A stretch of 64,000 nucleotides of DNA, from NCBI RefSeq assembly GCF_029892045.1, contig NZ_CP120368.1, forward strand, positions 1,176,001 to 1,240,000. Reading direction: 5' to 3'. Both the position numbers and the translations under genes were made by a program. The notes beneath the pieces are model-generated. The model was not told where the DNA came from, made no database searches, and saw only the letters and a list, made by a program, of their open reading frames with translations. Of the stretch, positions 1 to 8,100 are shown in pieces. The first letter of the stretch is position 1, and every line of letters starts with the position of its first letter. This DNA is from Sinorhizobium numidicum (GTDB lineage: Bacteria > Pseudomonadota > Alphaproteobacteria > Rhizobiales > Rhizobiaceae).

Positions 1-650
1 TCGCGCCCGGTACGACGATTGCCCGGATCTCGGGCCGCGCCAGGGGTGTGCTTTCGGCCGAGCGGGTAGCGCTCAATTTTCTCATGCACCTCTCGGGGAT
101 CGCGACCTATACGGCGAAGTTCGCCGACGAGATCGCCCACACGGCAGCCAAGGTCTGCTGCACGCGCAAGACGATCCCGGGCCTGCGCGCTCTCGAAAAA
201 TATGCGGTACGTCTCGGCGGCGGCTCCAATCATCGCTACGGCCTCGATGACGCAGTGCTGATCAAGGACAATCACATCGCCGTTTCCCGCGGCGTCGCCA
301 GCGCCATCCGAGCGGCGCGCGCCTATTGCGGCCATCTCGTCAAGGTCGAGGTCGAAGTGGATGGTCTTGCGCAGATGCGCGAGGCACTGTCCGCTTCCCC
401 TGACGTGATCCTGCTCGACAACATGGGGCCGGATGTGTTGCGCGAGGCCGTCGCCGTCAATGCCGAACATTGGGGATTGAGCGGCGGCGACTACGCGGGC
501 GACCCCCGCCGCACGCGGCTCGAAGCCTCAGGCAATGTCAGGATTGAAACGATTCGGGCGATGGCGGAGACCGGCGTCGATTATATCTCGACATCGAAGA
601 TCACGATGGCTGCGCCGACCCTCGACATCGGGCTCGACATTTCCCTTTAG
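1..650 (+). CDS. nadC: Nicotinate-nucleotide pyrophosphorylase (quinolinate phosphoribosyltransferase), 5' truncated
   Basis: Converts quinolinate and PRPP to nicotinate mononucleotide in de novo NAD synthesis (cytoplasm). The reading frame is already open at the window edge (frame from base 3), so the N-terminal part lies outside; about 215 of the usual 280-290 residues are visible. Family motifs seen are the [15 protein letters not shown] segment, the LLDNMGPD loop and the C-terminal EASGNV...[11 protein letters not shown] phosphate-binding end. In rhizobia nadC normally closes a nadA-nadB-nadC operon, and the rest would be upstream. A NadQ-like regulator lies about 1.3 kb downstream on the other strand. 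Product identity is secure; only the start is missing. Confidence 0.96.
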   Translation, partial: APGTTIARISGRARGVLSAERVALNFLMHLSGIATYTAKFADEIAHTAAKVCCTRKTIPGLRALEKYAVRLGGGSNHRYGLDDAVLIKDNHIAVSRGVASAIRAARAYCGHLVKVEVEVDGLAQMREALSASPDVILLDNMGPDVLREAVAVNAEHWGLSGGDYAGDPRRTRLEASGNVRIETIRAMAETGVDYISTSKITMAAPTLDIGLDISL

Positions 651-1265
651 TTTTCTTGCAAGTTCGCCGTAAACGGGCGGGAGACGGTTTCGCAGGCGGC
701 TCTCCATCGCTCTACTGAAGCGGCAAACGGAGCGCGGCCCGACGGTCATCGGTGTGCCGCAATCTTAGCGGCACACCTTGGACGGGCCTCGGACAGCCTG
801 GCTGCTTAGGTGCAGACGGTGATATCCAGCTTTCCGCGTCCGGACCGATCATTCTTGAAATAAGTCGGGCATCGCAGGTTTGTCGCCCTGTGGGGGCGAT
901 CAGTATCACCACTACAGCGCGGTGCGTCTTTTCAGACGCAAAAAGGTCGCTGTAGCATTTTGAATAGCTGCATGTTTTTATTCCTAGATCGGCTCCGATT
1001 TAAGGAAACATGCAGTAGAGTGACGGCAAGCATTATGTTCTCCCTGCGCAGTCGGGAGGTAGCCCGTTTTCAAGTGTAGCCAGTCCGTCGGAAATTTGAG
1101 GTGCATTCAATTTTCGGCTCAAGGGCTGCAACTTCTCCGAGTTTGGGGGAACGACACTGGCAGCCGCGCGTTGTTCCCCTTTTCACCGCAGAGCGGGGAT
1201 GGGAAACGACATGCGCGTCTCCTGTCCACATCCCACGTTGGCTTACGAGAATCGAGGATGGATCA
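651..1265. other. Intergenic region between nadC and sodC
   Basis: About 615 bases without a convincing gene. It holds one RIME1-like element (912-1018). The short open frames on both strands lack plausible ribosome sites and recognisable composition. The final 240 bases presumably carry the sodC promoter, but I cannot identify it. Confidence 0.6.
912..1018 (+). repeat. RIME1-like mosaic element, copy 1
   Basis: Two consecutive palindromes. The first is bounded by CTACAGCG (912-919) and CGCTGTAG (948-955), with an inner GTGCGTCT/AGACGCA hairpin. The second runs from CTGCATGTTT (968-977) to AAACATGCAG (1006-1015) around a centre related to TCCTTAAATCGG...CCGATTTAAGGA. Five further copies occur in the window. 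Length and two-palindrome layout match the published description of RIME1; the name is assigned from memory, not by alignment. Confidence 0.8.
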
Positions 1266-1787
1266 ATGATGACCAGAATGCTGATCGCAATCGCCTTTGC
1301 GGCGGGTATGGCGGCCGCTGCTTCGGCGCAACAATCCTCGCAGACTGCCACCGCCAATTTCATCGGCAAGGATGGAAAGGAGACGGGACGCGCCACCTTG
1401 ACGGCCGCCCAGAAGGGTGTGCTGATCGAGATGGAGGTCAGCGATCTGCCGAAGGACACCTGGGTTGCCTTCCACGTCCATGAGGCGGGGCGCTGCGACG
1501 CCGCGGGAGGCCACGAGTCGGCCGGCAAGCACTTCGCCGGTCCGGATGAAAACGTGGAGCACGGCTTCCTCGCGGCACATGGCCCGCATGCCGGCGACAT
1601 GCCGAACCAATATGTCGGCGCCGATGGCGTGTTGCGCACACAGGTGTTCAACAGTTTCGTGTCGCTCGACGACAAAGGGACTGCCATTCGCGGTCGCGCC
1701 TTGATGATCCATGCGCGCTCAGACGACAACCGCAGCCAGCCGGCGGGCGATGCGGGCGAGCGCCTGGCCTGCGCCGTCATCGAATAG
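1266..1787 (+). CDS. sodC: Periplasmic Cu/Zn superoxide dismutase
   Basis: Dismutates superoxide in the periplasm. The 173-aa product starts with a signal peptide (MMTRMLIAIAFAAG...ASA, cleavage near residue 21). It carries the expected metal ligands: His70 and His72 in FHVHEAG, the bridging His89 in GKHF, His108 and Asp111 in PHAGDMPN, and His149 in the IHARSDD loop. Cys77 and Cys169 can form the conserved disulfide. An upstream extension is open to 1101, but the ATG at 1266 follows GAGG and places the signal peptide correctly; ATG 1269 is an equivalent alternative. The gene stands alone between RIME-type repeats. Role is inferred from the family. Confidence 0.93.
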   Translation: MMTRMLIAIAFAAGMAAAASAQQSSQTATANFIGKDGKETGRATLTAAQKGVLIEMEVSDLPKDTWVAFHVHEAGRCDAAGGHESAGKHFAGPDENVEHGFLAAHGPHAGDMPNQYVGADGVLRTQVFNSFVSLDDKGTAIRGRALMIHARSDDNRSQPAGDAGERLACAVIE

Positions 1788-1796
1788 TGCGCTATC

Positions 1797-1895
1797 GCAT
1801 GTTCCGTAAAATGTAGCCGGTTTAAGGATAAAAACATGCAGCAATTCAAAGTGCTACAGCGACCTTTGTGCGTCTGAAAAACCACGGCTCTGTAG
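1797..1895 (-). repeat. RIME1-like mosaic element, copy 2 (degenerate)
   Basis: Reverse-orientation copy between the convergent sodC and NadQ-like genes. The AAAACATGCAG..AATTC..AAAGTGCTACAGCG core and the terminal CTGTAG are clear. The first palindrome is eroded, with AAAATGTAGCCGG replacing the usual ATCGG stem. It is followed directly by the GC-rich companion module (1896-1935). Confidence 0.65.
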
Positions 1896-1975
1896 TGCGG
1901 AATGAGGAAAAGTGCGCGGTTTCCGCCCGCATCATTACTTTGGATGGATTCGATCTAAAGTAATCGTGGTCTAAC
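1896..1975. repeat. Companion repeat module plus inverted repeat
   Basis: The first part (GCGGAATGAGG...GCGCGGTTTCCGCCCGCA) resembles the modules at 5102-5146 and 41482-41530. It is followed by an inverted repeat, ATTACTTT (1935-1942) against AAAGTAAT (1957-1964). The inverted repeat overlaps the stop codon of the NadQ-like gene on the minus strand, so it may serve as part of its transcript end. Confidence 0.5.
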
Positions 1976-2950
1976 GCCCCCCGACCTGAGCCCCGGGGCC
2001 GGCCGTTCGTCCAAGATCTGGCGGCGGAAGCGGAAAAGAGCTGCCGGTCGGCCGCCGGTCGAGGCCAGCGTTCCGCCCGTCGGCTCGACGAGTTCGGCAC
2101 CTTCGACCAAGCGGCGGAAGTTCTGCTTGTGCAGGTGACGGCCGGAGATCGCTTCGACCGTCGCCTGCAGGTCGGTAAGGGTGAATTCTGGCGGCATCAG
2201 TTCGAAGACCACCGGCCGGTATTTGATCTTGCCGCGCAGCCTCGCAACGGCGGTTGCAACGATACGACGATGGTCGTGCCGCATCGCCAGTCCAATTGCC
2301 GGGTTGTCGGGATTTCGGCAATGGCCGTCGATCACGGCCTCGCGCACGAGCCCCGCGTCGTAGAGAAGCTCGTAGCGCTCGAGCACGCGCTCCTCGTCCC
2401 AGGGAAAATCATCGAGGCCGAAGGCGAGACGAACGCGGGACCGGCGCTGCGTGATCGAAGCCGATCGCTCCTCTTCCGAAGGAGTGCTTTCCCAGCGCGC
2501 GAGCGCCGGCAGGATCGTCTGGTCGAGGATCGCCGGGCGACCTTGCCGCCAATCCTCCCAGGGCAGGTAACCATACCAGTCGCGCCAATGGGCCCCGGCT
2601 TCCGCCAGCCGCTCGTTGTTCTCGGCATCCGTGCGCGTCAGCGCGAGATAGCCGACGGAAACCATGTGCTTGCCTTCCTCGCCCGGCAAGCGCTGGCGTC
2701 CGCGGTCGCCGAAGGTGTAGAGCTGCTCGATGTAACCGAGCTTGAGTGCGGTTCGCTTTTCGACGCGGGCGCGCAGGCTCGTCTCGAAGGTGCGGTGGCG
2801 CGCCGGGTCGAACGGACCGAAGGGCAGGCTGTCGCGCGTGTCGCCATCGGCCTCACTGATGCCGAGAATGCGCGGGCTGCGATTGACGACAGCGACAATA
2901 ACCGCGTTCAGTCCGATCTCGACGATAACCGGCCGCGGCTCAGTCGACAT
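1955..2950 (-). CDS. nadQ: NadQ-like Nudix-related transcriptional regulator of NAD metabolism
   Basis: The 331-aa protein has an N-terminal Nudix-type domain (about residues 1-170) and a C-terminal part that looks like a winged helix (RRLVEGAELVEPTG...). The region aligned with the Nudix box (around FETSLRARVEKRTALKLGYI) lacks the catalytic RE..EE glutamates. That argues for ligand sensing rather than hydrolysis, as in NrtR and NadQ regulators. The length and proximity to nadC fit the alphaproteobacterial NadQ family (COG4111). Start: ATG 2950, overlapping the upstream phosphatase gene by 11 bases; an open extension to 3103 is just that gene's other frame. Last gene of a ygfZ-HD-phosphatase-nadQ operon. 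Family assignment is moderately sure; the regulated genes are inference. Confidence 0.7.
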   Translation of the reverse strand: MSTEPRPVIVEIGLNAVIVAVVNRSPRILGISEADGDTRDSLPFGPFDPARHRTFETSLRARVEKRTALKLGYIEQLYTFGDRGRQRLPGEEGKHMVSVGYLALTRTDAENNERLAEAGAHWRDWYGYLPWEDWRQGRPAILDQTILPALARWESTPSEEERSASITQRRSRVRLAFGLDDFPWDEERVLERYELLYDAGLVREAVIDGHCRNPDNPAIGLAMRHDHRRIVATAVARLRGKIKYRPVVFELMPPEFTLTDLQATVEAISGRHLHKQNFRRLVEGAELVEPTGGTLASTGGRPAALFRFRRQILDERPAPGLRSGGVRPRLL

Positions 2951-3479
2951 GCGGCAAGCTCTTCGGACGGATAGGCAGGACGAAGGGCGCGTTGCCATCT
3001 GCATCCGCACCGCGGCCGATAGACTGCACGGCAGCGACAAGCCTCCCGTTGCGCGACAGCGCTCCATCGCCGATTTCGACCAGCCGCGCATTTGGCGTTG
3101 CAAAGGGCGAGGCGAGTCTCAGGCGGTTCACCAAAGCCTCATCGTCCTGATCTGGCGCCACGGCAAGGGCGGCGATCAGCGCGGCCGCAGGCGAGCGGGA
3201 AACCCCCATCCAGCAATGTATGAGAAGCGGGTGCATCCGGTCCCAGTTGCGGGCAAAATCGATGATCTGCTGAACGTGCTCCTCCTGCGGCGCAATCAGA
3301 TCGCCTGTCCCGGCAAAGCTGATATCGTTGATGCCGATCGTCAGGTGTTTCGTCCGGTCGATGACGCCCGGGCGGTGAAAATCCTGCCCCCTTGCGACGA
3401 GGCTCAGCATTTCGCGGCACCCGTGACGGACTGCCATTTCGGCGATGCGTGCGAGCGGCGAGGCGATGATGCCTGGCAT
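2940..3479 (-). CDS. Tyrosine/dual-specificity phosphatase-like protein
   Basis: 179-aa cytoplasmic protein with the cysteine-phosphatase signature HCWMGVSRS: Cys89 is the nucleophile, Arg95 closes the Cx5R loop, and His88 precedes it. An upstream Asp in the IGINDIS segment could be the general acid. Start ATG 3479 follows a strong AGGAGGCC site; a longer frame to 3524 runs into the HD gene. It sits 1 base after the HD hydrolase and overlaps the NadQ-like gene, so the three are probably co-transcribed. Substrate unknown. The family is known in rhizobia as a conserved protein of unknown physiological role. Confidence 0.75.
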   Translation of the reverse strand: MPGIIASPLARIAEMAVRHGCREMLSLVARGQDFHRPGVIDRTKHLTIGINDISFAGTGDLIAPQEEHVQQIIDFARNWDRMHPLLIHCWMGVSRSPAAALIAALAVAPDQDDEALVNRLRLASPFATPNARLVEIGDGALSRNGRLVAAVQSIGRGADADGNAPFVLPIRPKSLPHVD

Positions 3480-3480
3480 T

Positions 3481-4089
3481 TCAGGCCTCCTGCTTCGCCG
3501 TAAGGCGGTCGGCTTCCAGCGCACCGAAGCGCGCGGCGAAAAGACGCTGTGCTTCGATTGCGGGCAGCGGATCGATCAGCAGGGTCTCCCGTGTGATGCC
3601 ACGGGGCTGGCCGAAGAACTTGCGGGCCTCTTCCGCGGAAAATCCGGCGAGCTCGGTCGCTTCGAAGTAAGCGGCGATGCGATCGGCCTTCTTGATCCGC
3701 TCCTTGAGGTCCTTGGGCGTATGGGGCGGCAGGCCGAAGCGCAGATGTACGGCGCTTTCGAGCCGCCTTTCCACCGCCTTGTAACCGCCGCCGACCACGG
3801 CCTTGAAAGGCGAAATCATGTCGCCGATCACATATTCCGGCGCATCGTGGAGAAGTGCCATCAGGCATTCCTCCGCATTGCAGTGGTTCGTGCGGCGGAA
3901 GATATCTTCGACGACGAGACTATGCTGCGCGACGGAAAAGGCGTGGTCGCCTGAAGTCTGACCATTCCAGCGTGCCACGCGGGCAAGGCCATGGGCAATA
4001 TCGGAGAGCTCGACGTCGAGGGGCGAGGGGTCGAGCAGATCGAGCCGTCGGCCGGAAAGCATACGCTGCCAGGCACGCCCATTCATCAT
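3481..4089 (-). CDS. HD-domain phosphohydrolase (YfbR-like)
   Basis: 202-aa soluble protein. The metal-binding HD motif is visible as His56 (AQHSLVV) and His81-Asp82 (LLHDAPEYVIGD), followed by helices typical of the YfbR/HDDC2 group of 5'-nucleotidases. That group removes phosphate from (deoxy)nucleoside monophosphates. Start ATG 4089 (or the adjacent 4086) overlaps the stop of ygfZ in an ATGATGA junction, showing translational coupling. It is followed after 1 base by the phosphatase gene. The nucleotide substrate is inference from the family. Confidence 0.78.
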   Translation of the reverse strand: MMNGRAWQRMLSGRRLDLLDPSPLDVELSDIAHGLARVARWNGQTSGDHAFSVAQHSLVVEDIFRRTNHCNAEECLMALLHDAPEYVIGDMISPFKAVVGGGYKAVERRLESAVHLRFGLPPHTPKDLKERIKKADRIAAYFEATELAGFSAEEARKFFGQPRGITRETLLIDPLPAIEAQRLFAARFGALEADRLTAKQEA

Positions 4090-4934
4090 GCGCTTGCCTC
4101 GCCGGCATCGCCTGGAAACGTTAGGCCGGTCCAGCCGGGCAGCGTCAAACTCACCGCCACGTCGCCCGCGAGAATGGTTTCCCCGTTAGCGATCGCTTCG
4201 CCGGCCTTGTCGATGCGGACGATGGCGAGGCCCGTTTGATTGCGGACGGTGCCGAGCGAACCAATCGGTCGCCCGTCGACGGAAATGCTCGCACCCGTCG
4301 GCGGGAGCGGCGCATCGCCAGCGACGATCACGACGCGGCGGCGTGCCGTGCCGCGGTGCTGCATGCGGGAGATGACCTCTTGGCCGACATAGCAGCCCTT
4401 GCGGAACGAGAGACCGCCATTCATGTCCATGAGCACATCATGAGGGAAGGCGTCCTGCAGCGCGTAATCCGCGCCAGAAACGGCGACACCGGCGGCGATT
4501 CTCAACCGATCGAAATCCGCAAGGGGCGCTTCCGGGCCGGGCGTGTCGCGATAGAGACGGAAGACCGGCATGCCGGCCTTTTCGAACCGATGATCGCGAT
4601 AGCTCCCGGCGGGCTGGTCTTCCGCGAAGACGATCGTAACCGGTGCCGGCGAGAGGAGCGAGAGGTCTACCGCTGAGCGCAATTTATACATGGTCAACCG
4701 CTTCAGCAGCGCTTCGGCCTGATCTCTCGCGGTCTCCAGCCTCAATGTTTCATCGTCGCGGGAAATCAGAAAATCGAAGAGAATCTTGCCCTGCGGCGTC
4801 AGCAGCGCGCCCGGCCGGACTTCGTCCGGAGCAAGCGCGCCTATGTCCGTAGTAATCAGACCTTGGAGAAGGTCTTCGGCGTCCTTGCCGGAAACGTTGA
4901 TAATCGCTCGGTCGTCGAGGCAGACCTTGGGCAT
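4086..4934 (-). CDS. ygfZ: Folate-binding YgfZ/GcvT-like protein
   Basis: 282-aa tetrahydrofolate-binding protein related to the T protein of glycine cleavage. YgfZ/IBA57 proteins assist assembly or repair of certain Fe-S clusters, including that of MiaB. The diagnostic KGCYVGQE motif is at residues 179-186, with the reactive Cys181, followed by VISRMQHRG. Start ATG 4934 (MPKVCLDDRA); the longer open frame upstream reads into a RIME element. First gene of a minus-strand operon with the HD, phosphatase and NadQ-like genes. Confidence 0.9.
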   Translation of the reverse strand: MPKVCLDDRAIINVSGKDAEDLLQGLITTDIGALAPDEVRPGALLTPQGKILFDFLISRDDETLRLETARDQAEALLKRLTMYKLRSAVDLSLLSPAPVTIVFAEDQPAGSYRDHRFEKAGMPVFRLYRDTPGPEAPLADFDRLRIAAGVAVSGADYALQDAFPHDVLMDMNGGLSFRKGCYVGQEVISRMQHRGTARRRVVIVAGDAPLPPTGASISVDGRPIGSLGTVRNQTGLAIVRIDKAGEAIANGETILAGDVAVSLTLPGWTGLTFPGDAGEASA

Positions 4935-5001
4935 GGTTCGAATCCTGTTCTCTTTGTCGAAGAAGTAGGATGTCCGCCGACAATCGGCAAGCGTGCTGCT
5001 A

Positions 5002-5146
5002 CTGCATGTTTCCTTAAATCGGACCCGATTTAAGGAAAAAAACATGCAGAAAACCAAGGTCCTACAGCGATCTTTGCGCGTCTGATAAGACGCGTGGCGC
5101 TGTAGAGCGGGATGAGGCCAAGTGTGACGCGGTTTTCCGCCCGCAG
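5002..5146 (-). repeat. RIME1-like mosaic element, copy 3, with companion module
   Basis: Reverse-orientation copy. The CTGCATGTTTCCTTAAATCGG arm starts at 5003 and mirrors CCGATTTAAGGA...AACATGCAG (to 5049). The CTACAGCG...GACGCG...CGCTGTAG palindrome lies at 5062-5105. The module AGAGCGGGATGAGG...GACGCGGTTTTCCGCCCGCA follows to about 5146. It separates the hypothetical gene ending at 5163 from ygfZ, both on the minus strand. Confidence 0.8.
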
Positions 5147-5162
5147 CCCAACTGATGAGGGC

Positions 5163-5921
5163 TCAATCGCCGGCGACGAAAAATTTCCATTGGCCGTCGG
5201 GGGTAATGCCGACGCGGTAGAAATTATAGCTGCCGAATTCCTCCATGCCGGCGAAATCGCCGGCGGTCACCAGCCGAAACAGATCAACCTTCTCCGGAGC
5301 GGTCAGCGAGGACAGCGGCTTTTCGGCGAAATAGGGCCAGACATAGGCTTCCTCCGGCGTGCCCTTGTCGGCAAGAACGAAGCCCGTCGACAGAACGTCA
5401 AGAAGAATGGCGAGAATTTCGACGCCGTCCTGGTCGCCGGACAGGCTTTTCAGCGTTGCGATGGGGTCTTCGTCGCCGCTGACGCCGGTAACCTGCGTCT
5501 GGCTCGGGCCTTTGCCCAGCAGCGGCCGCAGCCTCTCGATCTCGCCCGAAGCGGCGGCTTCGACGATCAGTTCACGCATGCGGGCGACAGGTGCCGGAAT
5601 CTTCGAGACGTCCGTCAGGACTTCGACCGGCTCGACCACCTGAGGTTCGGCAATTTCGTCGTCCTTGGTGCCGGCCGCCGCCTTATCGACCAGCGGATCG
5701 GGCGCTGGTATTTCGAGAGGCGCCTCTTCCTCGGGCTCGCTCTGCTCAGGCTCGCCCGCGGGTGCGGCGTTCTGGTCACTGGCGACCGGGCCGGGAGCGC
5801 GCTGGAATTCGCTGAGCGCGAGCGCGGGCGGGGCCGCAATCGGAGCGCAGATAGCTACGCCCGCCAGCAGCAGCGTAACAAGGCGAACCGGGTCGGCCCG
5901 GTTTGCAAGGTTCCGGCTCAT
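5163..5921 (-). CDS. Hypothetical exported protein with Pro/Glu-rich linker
   Basis: 252 aa, not recognised as a named family. It begins with a signal peptide (RLVTLLLAGVAICAPIAAPPALA, cleavage near residue 36). A Pro/Glu/Ala-rich, probably disordered, acidic segment follows (about 40-105). The C-terminal globular part (about 108-252) ends in YNFYRVGITPDGQWKFFVAGD. Expected location is the periplasm. Start ATG 5921, 15 bases after the stop of the 89-aa gene, so the two are probably one transcript. Likely a conserved rhizobial hypothetical; no function can be assigned. Confidence 0.75.
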   Translation of the reverse strand: MSRNLANRADPVRLVTLLLAGVAICAPIAAPPALALSEFQRAPGPVASDQNAAPAGEPEQSEPEEEAPLEIPAPDPLVDKAAAGTKDDEIAEPQVVEPVEVLTDVSKIPAPVARMRELIVEAAASGEIERLRPLLGKGPSQTQVTGVSGDEDPIATLKSLSGDQDGVEILAILLDVLSTGFVLADKGTPEEAYVWPYFAEKPLSSLTAPEKVDLFRLVTAGDFAGMEEFGSYNFYRVGITPDGQWKFFVAGD

Positions 5922-5936
5922 AGGGCAGTCCTGATA

Positions 5937-6206
5937 TTACTGAATTATCCGCTGTGGCGAGAATTCTCCGGCGAGCATGCGCTCACGAAGCGAATTGAGC
6001 ATCGCCTCCGCGCCTTCTTCGCCATGAAGCCGGACGGTTTCCCGCATGGCCAGTGCGATCGCCGCGTCGGCAATGATCTCCGGCTCGATGCCGTCAGCCA
6101 TACCATCCGCCCAAGCCTCGCTCTGGTGTTCGAGGGCCGCCTGCATCTTCTCGTGGACGATCATGTCGTCGATGTCGGTCAGGCTTGGTTCCATCATTCG
6201 TTCCAT
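5937..6206 (-). CDS. Small acidic hypothetical protein (89 aa)
   Basis: MERMMEPSLTDIDDM... is a soluble, acidic, helix-prone protein without cysteines or a signal sequence. GGAAG lies 5 bases before ATG 6206. It precedes the exported hypothetical by 15 bases on the same strand, suggesting co-expression. Codon usage looks like that of its neighbours. Function unknown. Confidence 0.65.
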   Translation of the reverse strand: MERMMEPSLTDIDDMIVHEKMQAALEHQSEAWADGMADGIEPEIIADAAIALAMRETVRLHGEEGAEAMLNSLRERMLAGEFSPQRIIQ

Positions 6207-6363
6207 GCGACTTCCACTACATGCACTGCCTAGCCTAACGCCGCTTCGCTGAACTGCAACTGAACAGCCAGACAGGCCGGTTACTTCTTACCACTCTCTT
6301 AATAAACTTAGCAGTCTTTTCCCGAAACGACACGGGCTCCTGGAAAAAGAGGTTAATTTCTTG

Positions 6364-6810
6364 CTAATTTCCAAAGCGGGCGACGATTTCTGAGGCAAGT
6401 GTTGCACCTTCGGCACGGTATCGCCGCTCGGCAAGCGTCGCCGGCTCGGTGCAAGTCGTATAGACCGATGCGAAGGTCCGGTACCCACGGTTGAAGGCGG
6501 CGGTCATACGTTCGCGTCGCTGCGGTTCGTCGGCAGTCTCCTTGTCGATCAGTTCCTGGGTCGCGCGGCGCCAATTGTCTTCAGGCTGGCTCAGGCAGAG
6601 ATTGCGCAGATAGTGCACCGACCCGAGAATTTCGGCGAGACGAATCAGTCGCTGGTCATAGGGCGTCGGCCTTTCTTCCGCAGCCGGCGGGGGAGGGGAC
6701 TGCGTCTTCTCCTCCGCTGCGGGCGGCCTCTTTTGTGCTGCGGCGCCTGCCGCGACCAAGAGGACGGTGCCGGTCAAAAAAAGTCGGAGCATAATTGTGA
6801 CGCTGGTCAT
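6364..6810 (-). CDS. TIGR02301/DUF2385 family exported protein
   Basis: 148-aa protein with a signal peptide (MLRLFLTGTVLLVAAGAAA) and a Pro-rich linker. The conserved helical domain contains YDQRLIRLAEILGSVHYLRNLC and RMTAAFNRGYRTFASVYTTC; the cysteines could pair. This resembles the alphaproteobacterial TIGR02301 family of unknown function. Start ATG 6810 overlaps the stop of the upstream Nudix gene (ATGA), so it is translationally coupled to it. Likely periplasmic. Confidence 0.75.
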   Translation of the reverse strand: MTSVTIMLRLFLTGTVLLVAAGAAAQKRPPAAEEKTQSPPPPAAEERPTPYDQRLIRLAEILGSVHYLRNLCLSQPEDNWRRATQELIDKETADEPQRRERMTAAFNRGYRTFASVYTTCTEPATLAERRYRAEGATLASEIVARFGN

Positions 6811-7277
6811 GGATCCATCAACTCCGAATCGGTGCCGGTTGCAAGGCCGGCGTGGTGCGGATAGGGGGATCGAACGCCCGCCAGCCTTTCCACACATTGG
6901 CGAACACTCTCGGGAATGGGCAATGTGAAAATTTCCTCCGGCGTAAACCAGCCCAGCCCTGCCGCATCGTCGCTGGCGATGGCGACCGAGGCAGGGTCCG
7001 CCTCGACGGTGAAAACCGATAGCAGAAAGTGCCGTCCCTCGGATTCCTTCCCGGGCAGATCGTAGGTTTCGAAAAGCACCGGGTCGCGCGCCCTGATGCC
7101 GGTTTCCTCGGCGAGTTCGCGCAAGGCAGTCTCCGCCGGGGTTTCGCCGGGCTCTGCGCGGCCGCCGGGAAAGGCGTACATGTCGGCCGACGGCGGATTG
7201 GCCCGCCGGACGAGGAGATAATGCCCATCCCGTTCGAGGATGGCGGAGGAGGCGAGTTCAGGCTGAATCAGCGTCAT
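6807..7277 (-). CDS. Nudix hydrolase
   Basis: 156-aa cytoplasmic hydrolase with an intact Nudix box, GGRAEPGETPAETALRELAEETGI, in which the REL.EE glutamates needed for metal binding are all present. The N-terminal part reads ASSAILERDGHYLLVRRANPP, typical of MutT/ADP-ribose-type Nudix enzymes that hydrolyse nucleotide-sugar or damaged-nucleotide pyrophosphates; substrate not assignable. Start ATG 7277 (MTLIQPEL) is preferred to an in-frame GTG at 7292. It is coupled to the DUF2385 gene by a 4-base overlap and lies head-to-head with the HMCES gene. Confidence 0.88.
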   Translation of the reverse strand: MTLIQPELASSAILERDGHYLLVRRANPPSADMYAFPGGRAEPGETPAETALRELAEETGIRARDPVLFETYDLPGKESEGRHFLLSVFTVEADPASVAIASDDAAGLGWFTPEEIFTLPIPESVRQCVERLAGVRSPYPHHAGLATGTDSELMDP

Positions 7278-7335
7278 GGAAACGAAACTCACGTCGGTCG
7301 TTGACCCATCCTACGTGAAATGCCACATCCATGTC

Positions 7336-8100
7336 ATGTGCGGACGTTTTGCGCTGACGGCGACGCCGGAAGAATTGATGGAACTGTTTGGCCTGCTGGA
7401 GGCGGACGATTTTCCGGCAAGGTTCAACATCGCGCCGACTCAGCCGATCATCGTGATTGTCGCGTCGGATCGGGCGGAACCGGGCAGCAATCTGCCGGAA
7501 CGTAAAGCCATGCTGGTCCGCTGGGGGTTCACTCCGGGTTGGGTGAAGGATCCGCGCGATTTTCCGTTGCTCATCAATGCCCGCTCCGAAACGGCCGTCG
7601 GCAAGGCAGCCTTCCGCGCGGCAATGCGCCATCGCCGAATTCTGGTGCCTGCCTCCGGCTTCTATGAGTGGCGCCGCCCGGCGAAAGGCAGCCGGGAAGC
7701 CTCGCAGGCCTATTGGGTCCGCCCGAAGAAGGGCGGCATTCTTGCTTTTGCCGGGCTCATGGAGACCTGGTCCTCGGCAGATGGCTCTGAGGTCGATACG
7801 GCCGCCATTCTGACCGCTGGCGCGAACAAGGCGGTCCGCCACATCCACGATCGCATGCCCGTCGTAATCCAGCCGGAAGATTTTGCCCGCTGGCTGGATT
7901 GCAAGACCCGGGAGCCGCGAGACGTAACGGACCTTATGGCTCCTGTGTCTGAAGACTATTTCGAAGCGATCCCGGTGTCCGACAAGGTCAACCAGGTCGC
8001 CAACAGCGGCCCCGAGCTTCAAGACGAAATCGAGCCGCTCGTATCGCCGGCAGCAAAGGAAGACCGCAACAAGGACAGCGGACAAATGTCGCTGTTTTAG
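7336..8100 (+). CDS. HMCES/YedK abasic-site DNA-protein crosslink protein (SRAP peptidase)
   Basis: 254-aa SRAP protein that covalently shields abasic sites in single-stranded DNA. The N-terminal Met is removed to free Cys2, so the only functional start is ATG 7336 (MCGRFAL), not the in-frame codon at 7276. Catalytic and binding residues visible are Cys2, Asn31 (FNIAP), Asn81/Arg83/Glu85 (NARSET), Glu111 (FYEWR) and His171 (HDRMP). About 30 residues at the C terminus are charged and probably disordered. Its last bases overlap the convergent 55-aa ORF. SOS control is plausible for the family, but I saw no clear LexA box. Confidence 0.92.
   Translation: MCGRFALTATPEELMELFGLLEADDFPARFNIAPTQPIIVIVASDRAEPGSNLPERKAMLVRWGFTPGWVKDPRDFPLLINARSETAVGKAAFRAAMRHRRILVPASGFYEWRRPAKGSREASQAYWVRPKKGGILAFAGLMETWSSADGSEVDTAAILTAGANKAVRHIHDRMPVVIQPEDFARWLDCKTREPRDVTDLMAPVSEDYFEAIPVSDKVNQVANSGPELQDEIEPLVSPAAKEDRNKDSGQMSLF

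Noticed and set aside
7276..7335. Upstream ATG 7276 as the start of the HMCES gene
   Set aside because: The enzyme needs an N-terminal Cys2 immediately after Met; only ATG 7336 gives MCGRF.
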